DNA of 64,000 bases from Phymatolithon calcareum (GCA_977006965.1 OZ345376.1:1860001-1924000), one strand, 5' to 3'. Numbered from the stretch's first letter, positions 9,921 through 21,957 are shown. The notes: a model not told the origin generated them from the sequence alone. Made by a program: numbers and translations.

Positions 9921-11379
9921 ATCTTTCATCACCCCGTGAACAGTACTATGAACACTACCGAAGGTTACTCGGCAACCTTTTGTAGAATCATACCGATATT
10001 GCACGTTTGTTTACTGCATAACAAATTGGCTACTGATTCCTATTCAGCACAGCCCATTCGCATTCCTCTTCCGATACGCTACCAGAGCTGCAGCTGGATC
10101 CATCTGTACCCACACCCCCAACTCGTTCAACCTTTCCATTCACACCCTTGTGGAAGGTCGCATTGTTTGCGTGATTGTCCCCATACAGCACCTCTTCCGT
10201 ATCTGTCGCTTTTACCACATTATTTACGTCCACCACGCACTGGAACAGATTGCATTGCAGTCCATACACTCGTTCCATGTTGGCCAGCTCGGCGCTGCCC
10301 TTCGGCAGGCACGTCCCGTAGTACGCATGTCCCGGTGTTAGTCCGTACATCGGATTGATGAGCCCTTCGCAGGTGCGTGCGATGATTTTGAATGTGCGTT
10401 CGGCGTCGATTTTCTTGCCATCTCGACCGCGGATCTCCTGCACCAACAGATTGGCCTGATTCCAGTAGCTGATCTTCATTGCGTTAAAGGAGTTGTGGAA
10501 AATCTTCATGATCTCAGCTTCGTCGATGGTGCAAAAAGTGATGCTGTCGGCGGTGATGAAGTGCTGCTGGAATCGGTAATAGTCGGCTATCTCGTGCGCG
10601 CTGTCGCACCCGAGAACCACTTGCCACGGCGACGTTGCATCTTCCACAGCAGACCGGGCGCGAAGGAACTCAGGCTGGAAGCACAGACGCACGGAGTGGC
10701 CGACCTCCTTCTCCACCGCCGCTTTGTAGGCGGAACAGAAGCCGATGGTGACAGTGGAGCGGACGACGACCAGGGCGTTAGGATTAGATCGGATGATGGC
10801 AGTAACGTTGGGGAGAGAGGTCCGGATGTAGGTCATGTTGAGAGCGCCGGTGTGCGGGTTCAACGGAGTGTTGATGCTGAGGAGAATGAAGTGGACATTT
10901 TGGAGGAGGGACAAATCGTGGGACACGTGATGAACGTGATAGCAGTGAGAGATTTGGCGCATGCGGTTGTAGCTGGCTTCAACACCGATAACGCGGTGTC
11001 CGGCGTTTGAGAATGCAAGAGCATAGGCGTGACCAACAATTCCGCACCCGATCTGCACAATTGTGGAAGGAGTCATTGTGGGGTGGTGACGGTAAATGGA
11101 TTGACAATGAATACTGAATACGTGATGGATGTGTGTACGATGGAGTGGATGGGACGAGAAGGCGGGGTGAGTCGTGTGTTGATAGATTTATATTGGGAGG
11201 GTTGAGGAGGAGTTGTTGTTGGAAAGCGGAATCGAGGTGGCTTCCGCTTCAGCTTCCGTTTCCAAGATGGTGCCATTTCAGGGTGGTGCCATTTGCAGGT
11301 GAGACTCCTTTGCATACAAATCGGGTAAGGAGTAGGGAGGTGACAGTTTGGAGCTACCACTAGGTTTGTAAATAGAGTG
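9921..11379 (-). repeat. Array unit 4, inverted, truncated
   Basis: Reverse complement of 7785-9243 (coordinate rule x to 19164-x). It carries a dehydrogenase gene on the minus strand with two substitutions (10298, 10339) that I see in no other copy. Confidence 0.95.
10030..11076 (-). CDS. UDP-glucose/GDP-mannose 6-dehydrogenase-like protein, copy 4, active-site variant
   Basis: Same 348-aa protein as the other copies except Asp260 to Gly, caused by base 10298 in the CLPKD motif. In this family that Asp, next to the catalytic Cys, is a conserved active-site residue, so this copy may be inactive. A second, silent difference is at 10339. The reading frame is otherwise intact. It lies immediately right of the inversion junction. 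A sequencing error is possible, but two private changes within 42 bases argue for a real variant. Confidence 0.85.
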   Translation of the reverse strand: MTPSTIVQIGCGIVGHAYALAFSNAGHRVIGVEASYNRMRQISHCYHVHHVSHDLSLLQNVHFILLSINTPLNPHTGALNMTYIRTSLPNVTAIIRSNPNALVVVRSTVTIGFCSAYKAAVEKEVGHSVRLCFQPEFLRARSAVEDATSPWQVVLGCDSAHEIADYYRFQQHFITADSITFCTIDEAEIMKIFHNSFNAMKISYWNQANLLVQEIRGRDGKKIDAERTFKIIARTCEGLINPMYGLTPGHAYYGTCLPKGSAELANMERVYGLQCNLFQCVVDVNNVVKATDTEEVLYGDNHANNATFHKGVNGKVERVGGVGTDGSSCSSGSVSEEECEWAVLNRNQ

Positions 11380-11843
11380 GAATATTGTGCAAAATGTGTC
11401 GCTAACAGAACGGAATTAAATTCCGTTCTATTCTAATATTGTGGTGCAGAATTAGCACTGACAATACTTTTTGGTACACCTTCCCACACAAGTGCTTCAT
11501 TCAAGCCATGGTCCTTTTTAGAATTCGTACGCGAGCGGGGGAATGTTGGACAGGGAAATTGTTTCAAACGGAGCACCGTAGTGCGAAATGCGAGGACCGC
11601 ACATGGGAAAGCACTCCACCCCGATTTGGGTGGTGCACAACAATAATAATAATATTATTGTACAGCACATCACTTTTCACAGTTGCTTATAACCTCATCA
11701 TGCCCGCGCTGAAACCAATCCAAGCACTCGTCTTCCGCACCCCGCTCCACCTCACCTCACTCATCGTCATTGCAAACTCTCCATCCCTTTCATCGCATTC
11801 ATTCTTCTATCGTAGCAACCAAACCAAGCAGCTTCTCACACAA

Positions 11844-12362
11844 ATGCCGCGCTCATCACTTATCACCGCTCTCCTCTTTTCCGCTCTCCTCCACATCTCC
11901 ACCGCCGCCATCCCCAGCCTCGGTCCATTCACTGCTCAAAAGGTCCGCTCCAACCTTCGTGACGCTGACTTTGTCATCCGTGGCAATGTCCCGCCGATCT
12001 CCCGAAATAAAGCCTTTTCGGGTATCACCGCTGACGCCACCAACACGAAGGTGCTGTCTGCGACCGACACCCAGTTCCGCATCTCTACAGTGCATGTCGC
12101 ATCTGGCCGTCGGTTTGTAAAACATTACCATCCGCGTGGCGCCGAGGTGCTGTATGTGACCAGAGGAACAATGGTTTCCTACCTGTGGGACGAAGGAAAT
12201 AATGCGAGAATTATCCGAAACGTGGTGAGGAAGGGGGATTCCACGGTGTTCCCTCAGGGTCTTGTGCATCTTGTGAAGTGCATCAGCAACATTGATTGTA
12301 CCTTCGTCGGAGTGCTGAACTCAGGAGACCCGGGCACCGTTCCTGTTGCTGCTGCTGCGTAA
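11844..12362 (+). CDS. Secreted germin-like cupin protein, copy 3
   Basis: Protein identical to copy 1, in the inverted arm and divergent to the active-site-variant dehydrogenase at 10030-11076. Confidence 0.87.
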   Translation: MPRSSLITALLFSALLHISTAAIPSLGPFTAQKVRSNLRDADFVIRGNVPPISRNKAFSGITADATNTKVLSATDTQFRISTVHVASGRRFVKHYHPRGAEVLYVTRGTMVSYLWDEGNNARIIRNVVRKGDSTVFPQGLVHLVKCISNIDCTFVGVLNSGDPGTVPVAAAA

Positions 12363-13921
12363 TCATCACGATTGTGTGTGAGTGTGAAGGCATTGGGCGA
12401 AGCGTGCAGCAGGACGAGCACCAAGTTTGAATATATAGTAGGAACGTGGAGATAATTAAATTATCATTTTAATTCATTAAATACAGCATGGGCAGTGTGC
12501 TTCATTTTTGTAAAGGGCTGAAATAGGGAGCGTTATGTGGGAGAGGAAGGCTTTCTTTGCGGTTGCACAGTTTGTACATGGACGTTGTTTAAGTAGGCAG
12601 GGCACAGGACGGTGTGTTGCTGATTTGGAAAATTCTGAAATTGGCCACCTCCAACACTTGAAAACTCTTTTGAGGCCCTGCTGGCCGGAGGCAATTTTTT
12701 TGGAAACCTCCTTTTTACCCCCTTCTCACCCTCCCACTACCTTCGCTCCGTCTCGCTGATGCTCGAAACCGGGTTTTTTCCAACCCACCGCCTTTTTCCA
12801 CCCCACAATCACTTTTTAACCCTCACTTTCAAAATCCACACTTTTTCACATAATCAACATCAATAAGCCGCCGAATCACTGCAAATGGTACCCTGCTCTT
12901 GTTTCTAAACATCCCACCCTCCCCTGAATCCTTTCCTTCCTCTTCTACCTTCAATTATTTACAACCTGTACAATCACTACTAAAATCGCCCATTCTACTA
13001 AATTCTGTTTTCCGCGCCTCTCACAAGCCCCGCAGACAACAAACACATCGTTTCCATCCCACACCGCACCACGGTCCCCCATTCTCAAACCGTGTCCTCA
13101 CATTTTCGCCTCTTCGCCCACCGCATCCGCCCAAATCCGATTCCACTGTCCCATGTTGCCGAACGCAATTTTTATCCTGTATATTGTCGTCACCATCTCC
13201 TGCCCATACCACTTCTAAACTATCTTCACATTATAAAAGTCACCCCTTTTTCCTCACCTCATCTCAACGCATGTCAACCACCATGGCAATGGACGAACGC
13301 TCGCCACCACAACACTAAAACCGAAACCGAAAGTGCAACCGACACCGAACACGGCTCCCTCTCCTTCAACTGATTCACTGTACACTACCGACCCATCAAT
13401 ACGTCATATATCAATCAAATGAACAATATGAAACCCGACCCACCTTCTATTGACAAATTAATTCTATGATACTCAGAAGGCCCTGTACGAAGCATCTGAA
13501 CTCTCCTCTCTCTCGTCACAGCAGTGCAACCTCCAGCAATACACCCACGTGCACTCACTTCTATCACCACATCTATCATATTGCCTAATACAGTGCTGTA
13601 CATTATTAAACTTTACGTCGACGGTAGGTAGCAGCCGAGGAAGTGCTGCCCATATCTTCGGAAGTCTGCTGCGCTTTTATATAAACTTGGATTAAAAAAT
13701 TATAAAACTTTAAACTCTACTGCACCAAACCCCTTCATTCATCAAATTAGTACACTGGTGCCACTCGTTGACATCTATTTCACCAACCACAACACAGAAG
13801 CTGCGGTGCGCTATCTTTCATCACCCCGTGAACAGTACTATGAACACTACCGAAGGTTACTCGGCAACCTTTTGTAGAATCATACCGATATTGCACGTTT
13901 GTTTACTGCATAACAAATTGG

Positions 13922-14968
13922 CTACTGATTCCTATTCAGCACAGCCCATTCGCATTCCTCTTCCGATACGCTACCAGAGCTGCAGCTGGATCCATCTGTA
14001 CCCACACCCCCAACTCGTTCAACCTTTCCATTCACACCCTTGTGGAAGGTCGCATTGTTTGCGTGATTGTCCCCATACAGCACCTCTTCCGTATCTGTCG
14101 CTTTTACCACATTATTTACGTCCACCACGCACTGGAACAGATTGCATTGCAGTCCATACACTCGTTCCATGTTGGCCAGCTCGGCGCTGTCCTTCGGCAG
14201 GCACGTCCCGTAGTACGCATGTCCCGGTGTCAGTCCGTACATCGGATTGATGAGCCCTTCGCAGGTGCGTGCGATGATTTTGAATGTGCGTTCGGCGTCG
14301 ATTTTCTTGCCATCTCGACCGCGGATCTCCTGCACCAACAGATTGGCCTGATTCCAGTAGCTGATCTTCATTGCGTTAAAGGAGTTGTGGAAAATCTTCA
14401 TGATCTCAGCTTCGTCGATGGTGCAAAAAGTGATGCTGTCGGCGGTGATGAAGTGCTGCTGGAATCGGTAATAGTCGGCTATCTCGTGCGCGCTGTCGCA
14501 CCCGAGAACCACTTGCCACGGCGACGTTGCATCTTCCACAGCAGACCGGGCGCGAAGGAACTCAGGCTGGAAGCACAGACGCACGGAGTGGCCGACCTCC
14601 TTCTCCACCGCCGCTTTGTAGGCGGAACAGAAGCCGATGGTGACAGTGGAGCGGACGACGACCAGGGCGTTAGGATTAGATCGGATGATGGCAGTAACGT
14701 TGGGGAGAGAGGTCCGGATGTAGGTCATGTTGAGAGCGCCGGTGTGCGGGTTCAACGGAGTGTTGATGCTGAGGAGAATGAAGTGGACATTTTGGAGGAG
14801 GGACAAATCGTGGGACACGTGATGAACGTGATAGCAGTGAGAGATTTGGCGCATGCGGTTGTAGCTGGCTTCAACACCGATAACGCGGTGTCCGGCGTTT
14901 GAGAATGCAAGAGCATAGGCGTGACCAACAATTCCGCACCCGATCTGCACAATTGTGGAAGGAGTCAT
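13922..14968 (-). CDS. UDP-glucose/GDP-mannose 6-dehydrogenase-like protein, copy 5
   Basis: Identical protein to copy 1, on the minus strand in the right arm, with Asp260 intact. Confidence 0.88.
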   Translation of the reverse strand: MTPSTIVQIGCGIVGHAYALAFSNAGHRVIGVEASYNRMRQISHCYHVHHVSHDLSLLQNVHFILLSINTPLNPHTGALNMTYIRTSLPNVTAIIRSNPNALVVVRSTVTIGFCSAYKAAVEKEVGHSVRLCFQPEFLRARSAVEDATSPWQVVLGCDSAHEIADYYRFQQHFITADSITFCTIDEAEIMKIFHNSFNAMKISYWNQANLLVQEIRGRDGKKIDAERTFKIIARTCEGLINPMYGLTPGHAYYGTCLPKDSAELANMERVYGLQCNLFQCVVDVNNVVKATDTEEVLYGDNHANNATFHKGVNGKVERVGGVGTDGSSCSSGSVSEEECEWAVLNRNQ

Positions 14969-15735
14969 TGTGGGGTGGTGACGGTAAATGGATTGACAAT
15001 GAATACTGAATACGTGATGGATGTGTGTACGATGGAGTGGATGGGACGAGAAGGCGGGGTGAGTCGTGTGTTGATAGATTTATATTGGGAGGGTTGAGGA
15101 GGAGTTGTTGTTGGAAAGCGGAATCGAGGTGGCTTCCGCTTCAGCTTCCGTTTCCAAGATGGTGCCATTTCAGGGTGGTGCCATTTGCAGGTGAGACTCC
15201 TTTGCATACAAATCGGGTAAGGAGTAGGGAGGTGACAGTTTGGAGCTACCACTAGGTTTGTAAATAGAGTGGAATATTGTGCAAAATGTGTCGCTAACAG
15301 AACGGAATTAAATTCCGTTCTATTCTAATATTGTGGTGCAGAATTAGCACTGACAATACTTTTTGGTACACCTTCCCACACAAGTGCTTCATTCAAGCCA
15401 TGGTCCTTTTTAGAATTCGTACGCGAGCGGGGGAATGTTGGACAGGGAAATTGTTTCAAACGGAGCACCGTAGTGCGAAATGCGAGGACCGCACATGGGA
15501 AAGCACTCCACCCCGATTTGGGTGGTGCACAACAATAATAATAATATTATTGTACAGCACATCACTTTTCACAGTTGCTTATAACCTCATCATGCCCGCG
15601 CTGAAACCAATCCAAGCACTCGTCTTCCGCACCCCGCTCCACCTCACCTCACTCATCGTCATTGCAAACTCTCCATCCCTTTCATCGCATTCATTCTTCT
15701 ATCGTAGCAACCAAACCAAGCAGCTTCTCACACAA

Positions 15736-16254
15736 ATGCCGCGCTCATCACTTATCACCGCTCTCCTCTTTTCCGCTCTCCTCCACATCTCCACCGCCGC
15801 CATCCCCAGCCTCGGTCCATTCACTGCTCAAAAGGTCCGCTCCAACCTTCGTGACGCTGACTTTGTCATCCGTGGCAATGTCCCGCCGATCTCCCGAAAT
15901 AAAGCCTTTTCGGGTATCACCGCTGACGCCACCAACACGAAGGTGCTGTCTGCGACCGACACCCAGTTCCGCATCTCTACAGTGCATGTCGCATCTGGCC
16001 GTCGGTTTGTAAAACATTACCATCCGCGTGGCGCCGAGGTGCTGTATGTGACCAGAGGAACAATGGTTTCCTACCTGTGGGACGAAGGAAATAATGCGAG
16101 AATTATCCGAAACGTGGTGAGGAAGGGGGATTCCACGGTGTTCCCTCAGGGTCTTGTGCATCTTGTGAAGTGCATCAGCAACATTGATTGTACCTTCGTC
16201 GGAGTGCTGAACTCAGGAGACCCGGGCACCGTTCCTGTTGCTGCTGCTGCGTAA
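15736..16254 (+). CDS. Secreted germin-like cupin protein, copy 4
   Basis: Protein identical to copy 1, in inverted unit 6. Confidence 0.87.
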   Translation: MPRSSLITALLFSALLHISTAAIPSLGPFTAQKVRSNLRDADFVIRGNVPPISRNKAFSGITADATNTKVLSATDTQFRISTVHVASGRRFVKHYHPRGAEVLYVTRGTMVSYLWDEGNNARIIRNVVRKGDSTVFPQGLVHLVKCISNIDCTFVGVLNSGDPGTVPVAAAA

Positions 16255-17813
16255 TCATCACGATTGTGTGTGAGTGTGAAGGCATTGGGCGAAGCGTGCA
16301 GCAGGACGAGCACCAAGTTTGAATATATAGTAGGAACGTGGAGATAATTAAATTATCATTTTAATTCATTAAATACAGCATGGGCAGTGTGCTTCATTTT
16401 TGTAAAGGGCTGAAATAGGGAGCGTTATGTGGGAGAGGAAGGCTTTCTTTGCGGTTGCACAGTTTGTACATGGACGTTGTTTAAGTAGGCAGGGCACAGG
16501 ACGGTGTGTTGCTGATTTGGAAAATTCTGAAATTGGCCACCTCCAACACTTGAAAACTCTTTTGAGGCCCTGCTGGCCGGAGGCAATTTTTTTGGAAACC
16601 TCCTTTTTACCCCCTTCTCACCCTCCCACTACCTTCGCTCCGTCTCGCTGATGCTCGAAACCGGGTTTTTTCCAACCCACCGCCTTTTTCCACCCCACAA
16701 TCACTTTTTAACCCTCACTTTCAAAATCCACACTTTTTCACATAATCAACATCAATAAGCCGCCGAATCACTGCAAATGGTACCCTGCTCTTGTTTCTAA
16801 ACATCCCACCCTCCCCTGAATCCTTTCCTTCCTCTTCTACCTTCAATTATTTACAACCTGTACAATCACTACTAAAATCGCCCATTCTACTAAATTCTGT
16901 TTTCCGCGCCTCTCACAAGCCCCGCAGACAACAAACACATCGTTTCCATCCCACACCGCACCACGGTCCCCCATTCTCAAACCGTGTCCTCACATTTTCG
17001 CCTCTTCGCCCACCGCATCCGCCCAAATCCGATTCCACTGTCCCATGTTGCCGAACGCAATTTTTATCCTGTATATTGTCGTCACCATCTCCTGCCCATA
17101 CCACTTCTAAACTATCTTCACATTATAAAAGTCACCCCTTTTTCCTCACCTCATCTCAACGCATGTCAACCACCATGGCAATGGACGAACGCTCGCCACC
17201 ACAACACTAAAACCGAAACCGAAAGTGCAACCGACACCGAACACGGCTCCCTCTCCTTCAACTGATTCACTGTACACTACCGACCCATCAATACGTCATA
17301 TATCAATCAAATGAACAATATGAAACCCGACCCACCTTCTATTGACAAATTAATTCTATGATACTCAGAAGGCCCTGTACGAAGCATCTGAACTCTCCTC
17401 TCTCTCGTCACAGCAGTGCAACCTCCAGCAATACACCCACGTGCACTCACTTCTATCACCACATCTATCATATTGCCTAATACAGTGCTGTACATTATTA
17501 AACTTTACGTCGACGGTAGGTAGCAGCCGAGGAAGTGCTGCCCATATCTTCGGAAGTCTGCTGCGCTTTTATATAAACTTGGATTAAAAAATTATAAAAC
17601 TTTAAACTCTACTGCACCAAACCCCTTCATTCATCAAATTAGTACACTGGTGCCACTCGTTGACATCTATTTCACCAACCACAACACAGAAGCTGCGGTG
17701 CGCTATCTTTCATCACCCCGTGAACAGTACTATGAACACTACCGAAGGTTACTCGGCAACCTTTTGTAGAATCATACCGATATTGCACGTTTGTTTACTG
17801 CATAACAAATTGG

Positions 17814-18860
17814 CTACTGATTCCTATTCAGCACAGCCCATTCGCATTCCTCTTCCGATACGCTACCAGAGCTGCAGCTGGATCCATCTGTACCCACACC
17901 CCCAACTCGTTCAACCTTTCCATTCACACCCTTGTGGAAGGTCGCATTGTTTGCGTGATTGTCCCCATACAGCACCTCTTCCGTATCTGTCGCTTTTACC
18001 ACATTATTTACGTCCACCACGCACTGGAACAGATTGCATTGCAGTCCATACACTCGTTCCATGTTGGCCAGCTCGGCGCTGTCCTTCGGCAGGCACGTCC
18101 CGTAGTACGCATGTCCCGGTGTCAGTCCGTACATCGGATTGATGAGCCCTTCGCAGGTGCGTGCGATGATTTTGAATGTGCGTTCGGCGTCGATTTTCTT
18201 GCCATCTCGACCGCGGATCTCCTGCACCAACAGATTGGCCTGATTCCAGTAGCTGATCTTCATTGCGTTAAAGGAGTTGTGGAAAATCTTCATGATCTCA
18301 GCTTCGTCGATGGTGCAAAAAGTGATGCTGTCGGCGGTGATGAAGTGCTGCTGGAATCGGTAATAGTCGGCTATCTCGTGCGCGCTGTCGCACCCGAGAA
18401 CCACTTGCCACGGCGACGTTGCATCTTCCACAGCAGACCGGGCGCGAAGGAACTCAGGCTGGAAGCACAGACGCACGGAGTGGCCGACCTCCTTCTCCAC
18501 CGCCGCTTTGTAGGCGGAACAGAAGCCGATGGTGACAGTGGAGCGGACGACGACCAGGGCGTTAGGATTAGATCGGATGATGGCAGTAACGTTGGGGAGA
18601 GAGGTCCGGATGTAGGTCATGTTGAGAGCGCCGGTGTGCGGGTTCAACGGAGTGTTGATGCTGAGGAGAATGAAGTGGACATTTTGGAGGAGGGACAAAT
18701 CGTGGGACACGTGATGAACGTGATAGCAGTGAGAGATTTGGCGCATGCGGTTGTAGCTGGCTTCAACACCGATAACGCGGTGTCCGGCGTTTGAGAATGC
18801 AAGAGCATAGGCGTGACCAACAATTCCGCACCCGATCTGCACAATTGTGGAAGGAGTCAT
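17814..18860 (-). CDS. UDP-glucose/GDP-mannose 6-dehydrogenase-like protein, copy 6
   Basis: Identical protein to copy 1, the mirror image of copy 1 across the palindrome centre near 9582. Confidence 0.88.
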   Translation of the reverse strand: MTPSTIVQIGCGIVGHAYALAFSNAGHRVIGVEASYNRMRQISHCYHVHHVSHDLSLLQNVHFILLSINTPLNPHTGALNMTYIRTSLPNVTAIIRSNPNALVVVRSTVTIGFCSAYKAAVEKEVGHSVRLCFQPEFLRARSAVEDATSPWQVVLGCDSAHEIADYYRFQQHFITADSITFCTIDEAEIMKIFHNSFNAMKISYWNQANLLVQEIRGRDGKKIDAERTFKIIARTCEGLINPMYGLTPGHAYYGTCLPKDSAELANMERVYGLQCNLFQCVVDVNNVVKATDTEEVLYGDNHANNATFHKGVNGKVERVGGVGTDGSSCSSGSVSEEECEWAVLNRNQ

Positions 18861-19627
18861 TGTGGGGTGGTGACGGTAAATGGATTGACAATGAATACTG
18901 AATACGTGATGGATGTGTGTACGATGGAGTGGATGGGACGAGAAGGCGGGGTGAGTCGTGTGTTGATAGATTTATATTGGGAGGGTTGAGGAGGAGTTGT
19001 TGTTGGAAAGCGGAATCGAGGTGGCTTCCGCTTCAGCTTCCGTTTCCAAGATGGTGCCATTTCAGGGTGGTGCCATTTGCAGGTGAGACTCCTTTGCATA
19101 CAAATCGGGTAAGGAGTAGGGAGGTGACAGTTTGGAGCTACCACTAGGTTTGTAAATAGAGTGGAATATTGTGCAAAATGTGTCGCTAACAGAACGGAAT
19201 TAAATTCCGTTCTATTCTAATATTGTGGTGCAGAATTAGCACTGACAATACTTTTTGGTACACCTTCCCACACAAGTGCTTCATTCAAGCCATGGTCCTT
19301 TTTAGAATTCGTACGCGAGCGGGGGAATGTTGGACAGGGAAATTGTTTCAAACGGAGCACCGTAGTGCGAAATGCGAGGACCGCACATGGGAAAGCACTC
19401 CACCCCGATTTGGGTGGTGCACAACAATAATAATAATATTATTGTACAGCACATCACTTTTCACAGTTGCTTATAACCTCATCATGCCCGCGCTGAAACC
19501 AATCCAAGCACTCGTCTTCCGCACCCCGCTCCACCTCACCTCACTCATCGTCATTGCAAACTCTCCATCCCTTTCATCGCATTCATTCTTCTATCGTAGC
19601 AACCAAACCAAGCAGCTTCTCACACAA

Positions 19628-20146
19628 ATGCCGCGCTCATCACTTATCACCGCTCTCCTCTTTTCCGCTCTCCTCCACATCTCCACCGCCGCCATCCCCA
19701 GCCTCGGTCCATTCACTGCTCAAAAGGTCCGCTCCAACCTTCGTGACGCTGACTTTGTCATCCGTGGCAATGTCCCGCCGATCTCCCGAAATAAAGCCTT
19801 TTCGGGTATCACCGCTGACGCCACCAACACGAAGGTGCTGTCTGCGACCGACACCCAGTTCCGCATCTCTACAGTGCATGTCGCATCTGGCCGTCGGTTT
19901 GTAAAACATTACCATCCGCGTGGCGCCGAGGTGCTGTATGTGACCAGAGGAACAATGGTTTCCTACCTGTGGGACGAAGGAAATAATGCGAGAATTATCC
20001 GAAACGTGGTGAGGAAGGGGGATTCCACGGTGTTCCCTCAGGGTCTTGTGCATCTTGTGAAGTGCATCAGCAACATTGATTGTACCTTCGTCGGAGTGCT
20101 GAACTCAGGAGACCCGGGCACCGTTCCTGTTGCTGCTGCTGCGTAA
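19628..20146 (+). CDS. Secreted germin-like cupin protein, copy 5
   Basis: Protein identical to copy 1. The LINE cluster inserted 129 bp downstream of its stop codon and may alter its 3' end. Confidence 0.87.
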   Translation: MPRSSLITALLFSALLHISTAAIPSLGPFTAQKVRSNLRDADFVIRGNVPPISRNKAFSGITADATNTKVLSATDTQFRISTVHVASGRRFVKHYHPRGAEVLYVTRGTMVSYLWDEGNNARIIRNVVRKGDSTVFPQGLVHLVKCISNIDCTFVGVLNSGDPGTVPVAAAA

Positions 20147-20262
20147 TCATCACGATTGTGTGTGAGTGTGAAGGCATTGGGCGAAGCGTGCAGCAGGACG
20201 AGCACCAAGTTTGAATATATAGTAGGAACGTGGAGATAATTAAATTATCATTTTAATTCATT

Positions 20263-20275
20263 AAATACAGCATGG
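20263..20275 (+). repeat. Target-site duplication of LINE element B, left
   Basis: aaatacagcatgg occurs here and at 23203-23215, flanking the insertion. In intact units it occurs once, and the downstream sequence resumes exactly at 23216. Confidence 0.9.
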
Positions 20276-20633
20276 ATGGCGCGAGACTAGTACCCAACAG
20301 CTCGCTGAAAAGGGAATTCTTGCGGTCCCGCGAAATAAATTCCATCCACCAATTGGGAAGGACCGTTCGAAGAACAAATATTGCAGTTTTCTTACCCCTG
20401 TGTCAGCAAAGGATGGGGAAAAGGAAAAGAAACTAGCCGCAGAGGCTCTGATACTCGAGCGGGAAGTCATGCAACCAGCGGCCATTGAACTATGGACAGA
20501 TGGCAGCGTTGGAGTAATACCCACCGAGTTCATCCGCGAGTTGCAAAATGACGAACGAGTCTCGGTGGACTGGGATGAAGGCTGGTACACCGCGACGCTG
20601 AAGAAATTCGACGTATTGCACCACCAAGACAGC

Positions 20634-21957
20634 AGTACCGAGAGTACACTTGGTGAACAGAATGAGACAAGTACTGCCCAAGGAGATCTGCGCAATGGCC
20701 GAGGCGTTCTTGACACCATCCTGGGTAGCAACAATTGGTGATGCGAACAGGAACTGGTTTCTAGTGGACAGGGGGGTCCCACAAGGGTCCCCTCTCAGTC
20801 CAAGCCTTTACAACATCTTCATGGATGAATTCGCCGAGCGAATGAGCCGGGCATCAAAAACCTGGGCTGAAGTACCGGCTATCCTCTTCGCAGACGATGT
20901 TCTTCTCTCTGCGAAATCACCCGCTGCACTGCAAGGACTATTGGATATAGCTACCCAATGGGCACAAGAGCGAGATATGACTTGGAACACTAAACAAGGG
21001 AAAAGCGAAGTCCTCGAATCAGAGGAAACATTGGGCAAGACATTCAAGCTAGCGAACAAGGTACTAGCACAAGTTCCGGAGGTCACGTACCTTGGAGTAT
21101 CCATAGACCCCGGAGGAGTCACAGATACGTTAATGATGCAACGACTAAAGAAAGCAAGGACGGCCGTGTACGAGTTGCGTACACTGGGAGTGTTCAAGAA
21201 AGGGCTGAGTATACAGAAGTGTATCCAAATATACAAGGCGCTAGTACAGCCACGCTGGGAGTACGCAATGCACTTAACGCCCTGGACAGAAGACGTACAA
21301 AATGCTGTCAAGGAAGTAGAAGCAACATTCTTCAATCAAGTATTCGGGCCACTGGCCCGAGGAAGGACGGATAGGCTCCGTCTCCTGTGCCGGATCCAGG
21401 CGGCCGCACATCGACGAGAAATCTTGGCCTTCAAAATGCTGAGAAGGAACAAGGCGAAAGAACGTAGGTACTCAAAAGAAGTGCCCGAAAGAAGAAACAA
21501 CTATGAATGGCAGTACACGAGGAAAGATATCGCCGCGATGGAGACCAGAGAGCCGTTCGGTGAAGCTGTAAAGCATATCCAAACGAACCAATCGTCGCAA
21601 ACACTTCGATCGAAATTTCTGGAAATGGAAGGAGACCGCCTAGAATCGAAGCGGAAAAGAAAGATACCGTACGACAAGACAAGAGAATTGCCGGCAATCC
21701 TCAAGTTCCCCAAGGTGAAGCACAGACAACTCGCGCTGCAGTATGCCTGCGGTAGATTCCCACAGGTGTCAACAACAAGTATGACTGAAGAATTCGGCAC
21801 CAGAGCCAGAGAGCATATGGAAACCCTTGAACGCACGTTAGCAGGGTACGAACTTGAAGGAGAAAAACGACTGGAAACAGAAAAGGCGCTGGATGAGCTC
21901 TTACTATTTAGCAAGACACTCATAGAACGCATGGAGACCGAAGAAGGCTTGTATTAA
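20634..21957 (+). pseudogene. LINE A reverse transcriptase, C-terminal two thirds
   Basis: The open frame begins at the truncation point and has no start of its own. It shows motif B (RGVPQGSPLSPSLYNIFMDEF region, about 20770-20835), the intact catalytic FADD (about 20888-20899) followed by VLLSAKS, motif D (MTWNTKQGKS) and motif E (TYLGVSID). A basic C-terminal region of about 250 residues follows, containing KHRQLALQYACGRFPQ. There is no RNase H in this frame. The C-terminal module recurs in other remnants at 30570-31121, 34983-35825 and 37185-37532. Confidence 0.85.

Larger units (their letters stand above)
11380..15271 (-). repeat. Array unit 5, inverted
   Basis: Full-length inverted copy, the mirror of unit 2. 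The cupin gene is on the plus strand and the dehydrogenase on the minus strand. Confidence 0.97.
15272..19163 (-). repeat. Array unit 6, inverted
   Basis: Full-length inverted copy, the mirror of unit 1, with both genes present. Confidence 0.97.
19164..20275 (-). repeat. Array unit 7, inverted, split by a LINE
   Basis: Start of a further inverted unit containing an intact cupin gene. It is interrupted after 20275 by the LINE cluster at 20276-23202 and resumes at 23216-23298 with unchanged sequence. Its left-arm mirror lies outside the window. Confidence 0.93.

Noticed and set aside
20490-20681. Minus-strand frames over the LINE elements
   Set aside because: All are antisense shadows of reverse transcriptase and RNase H coding.
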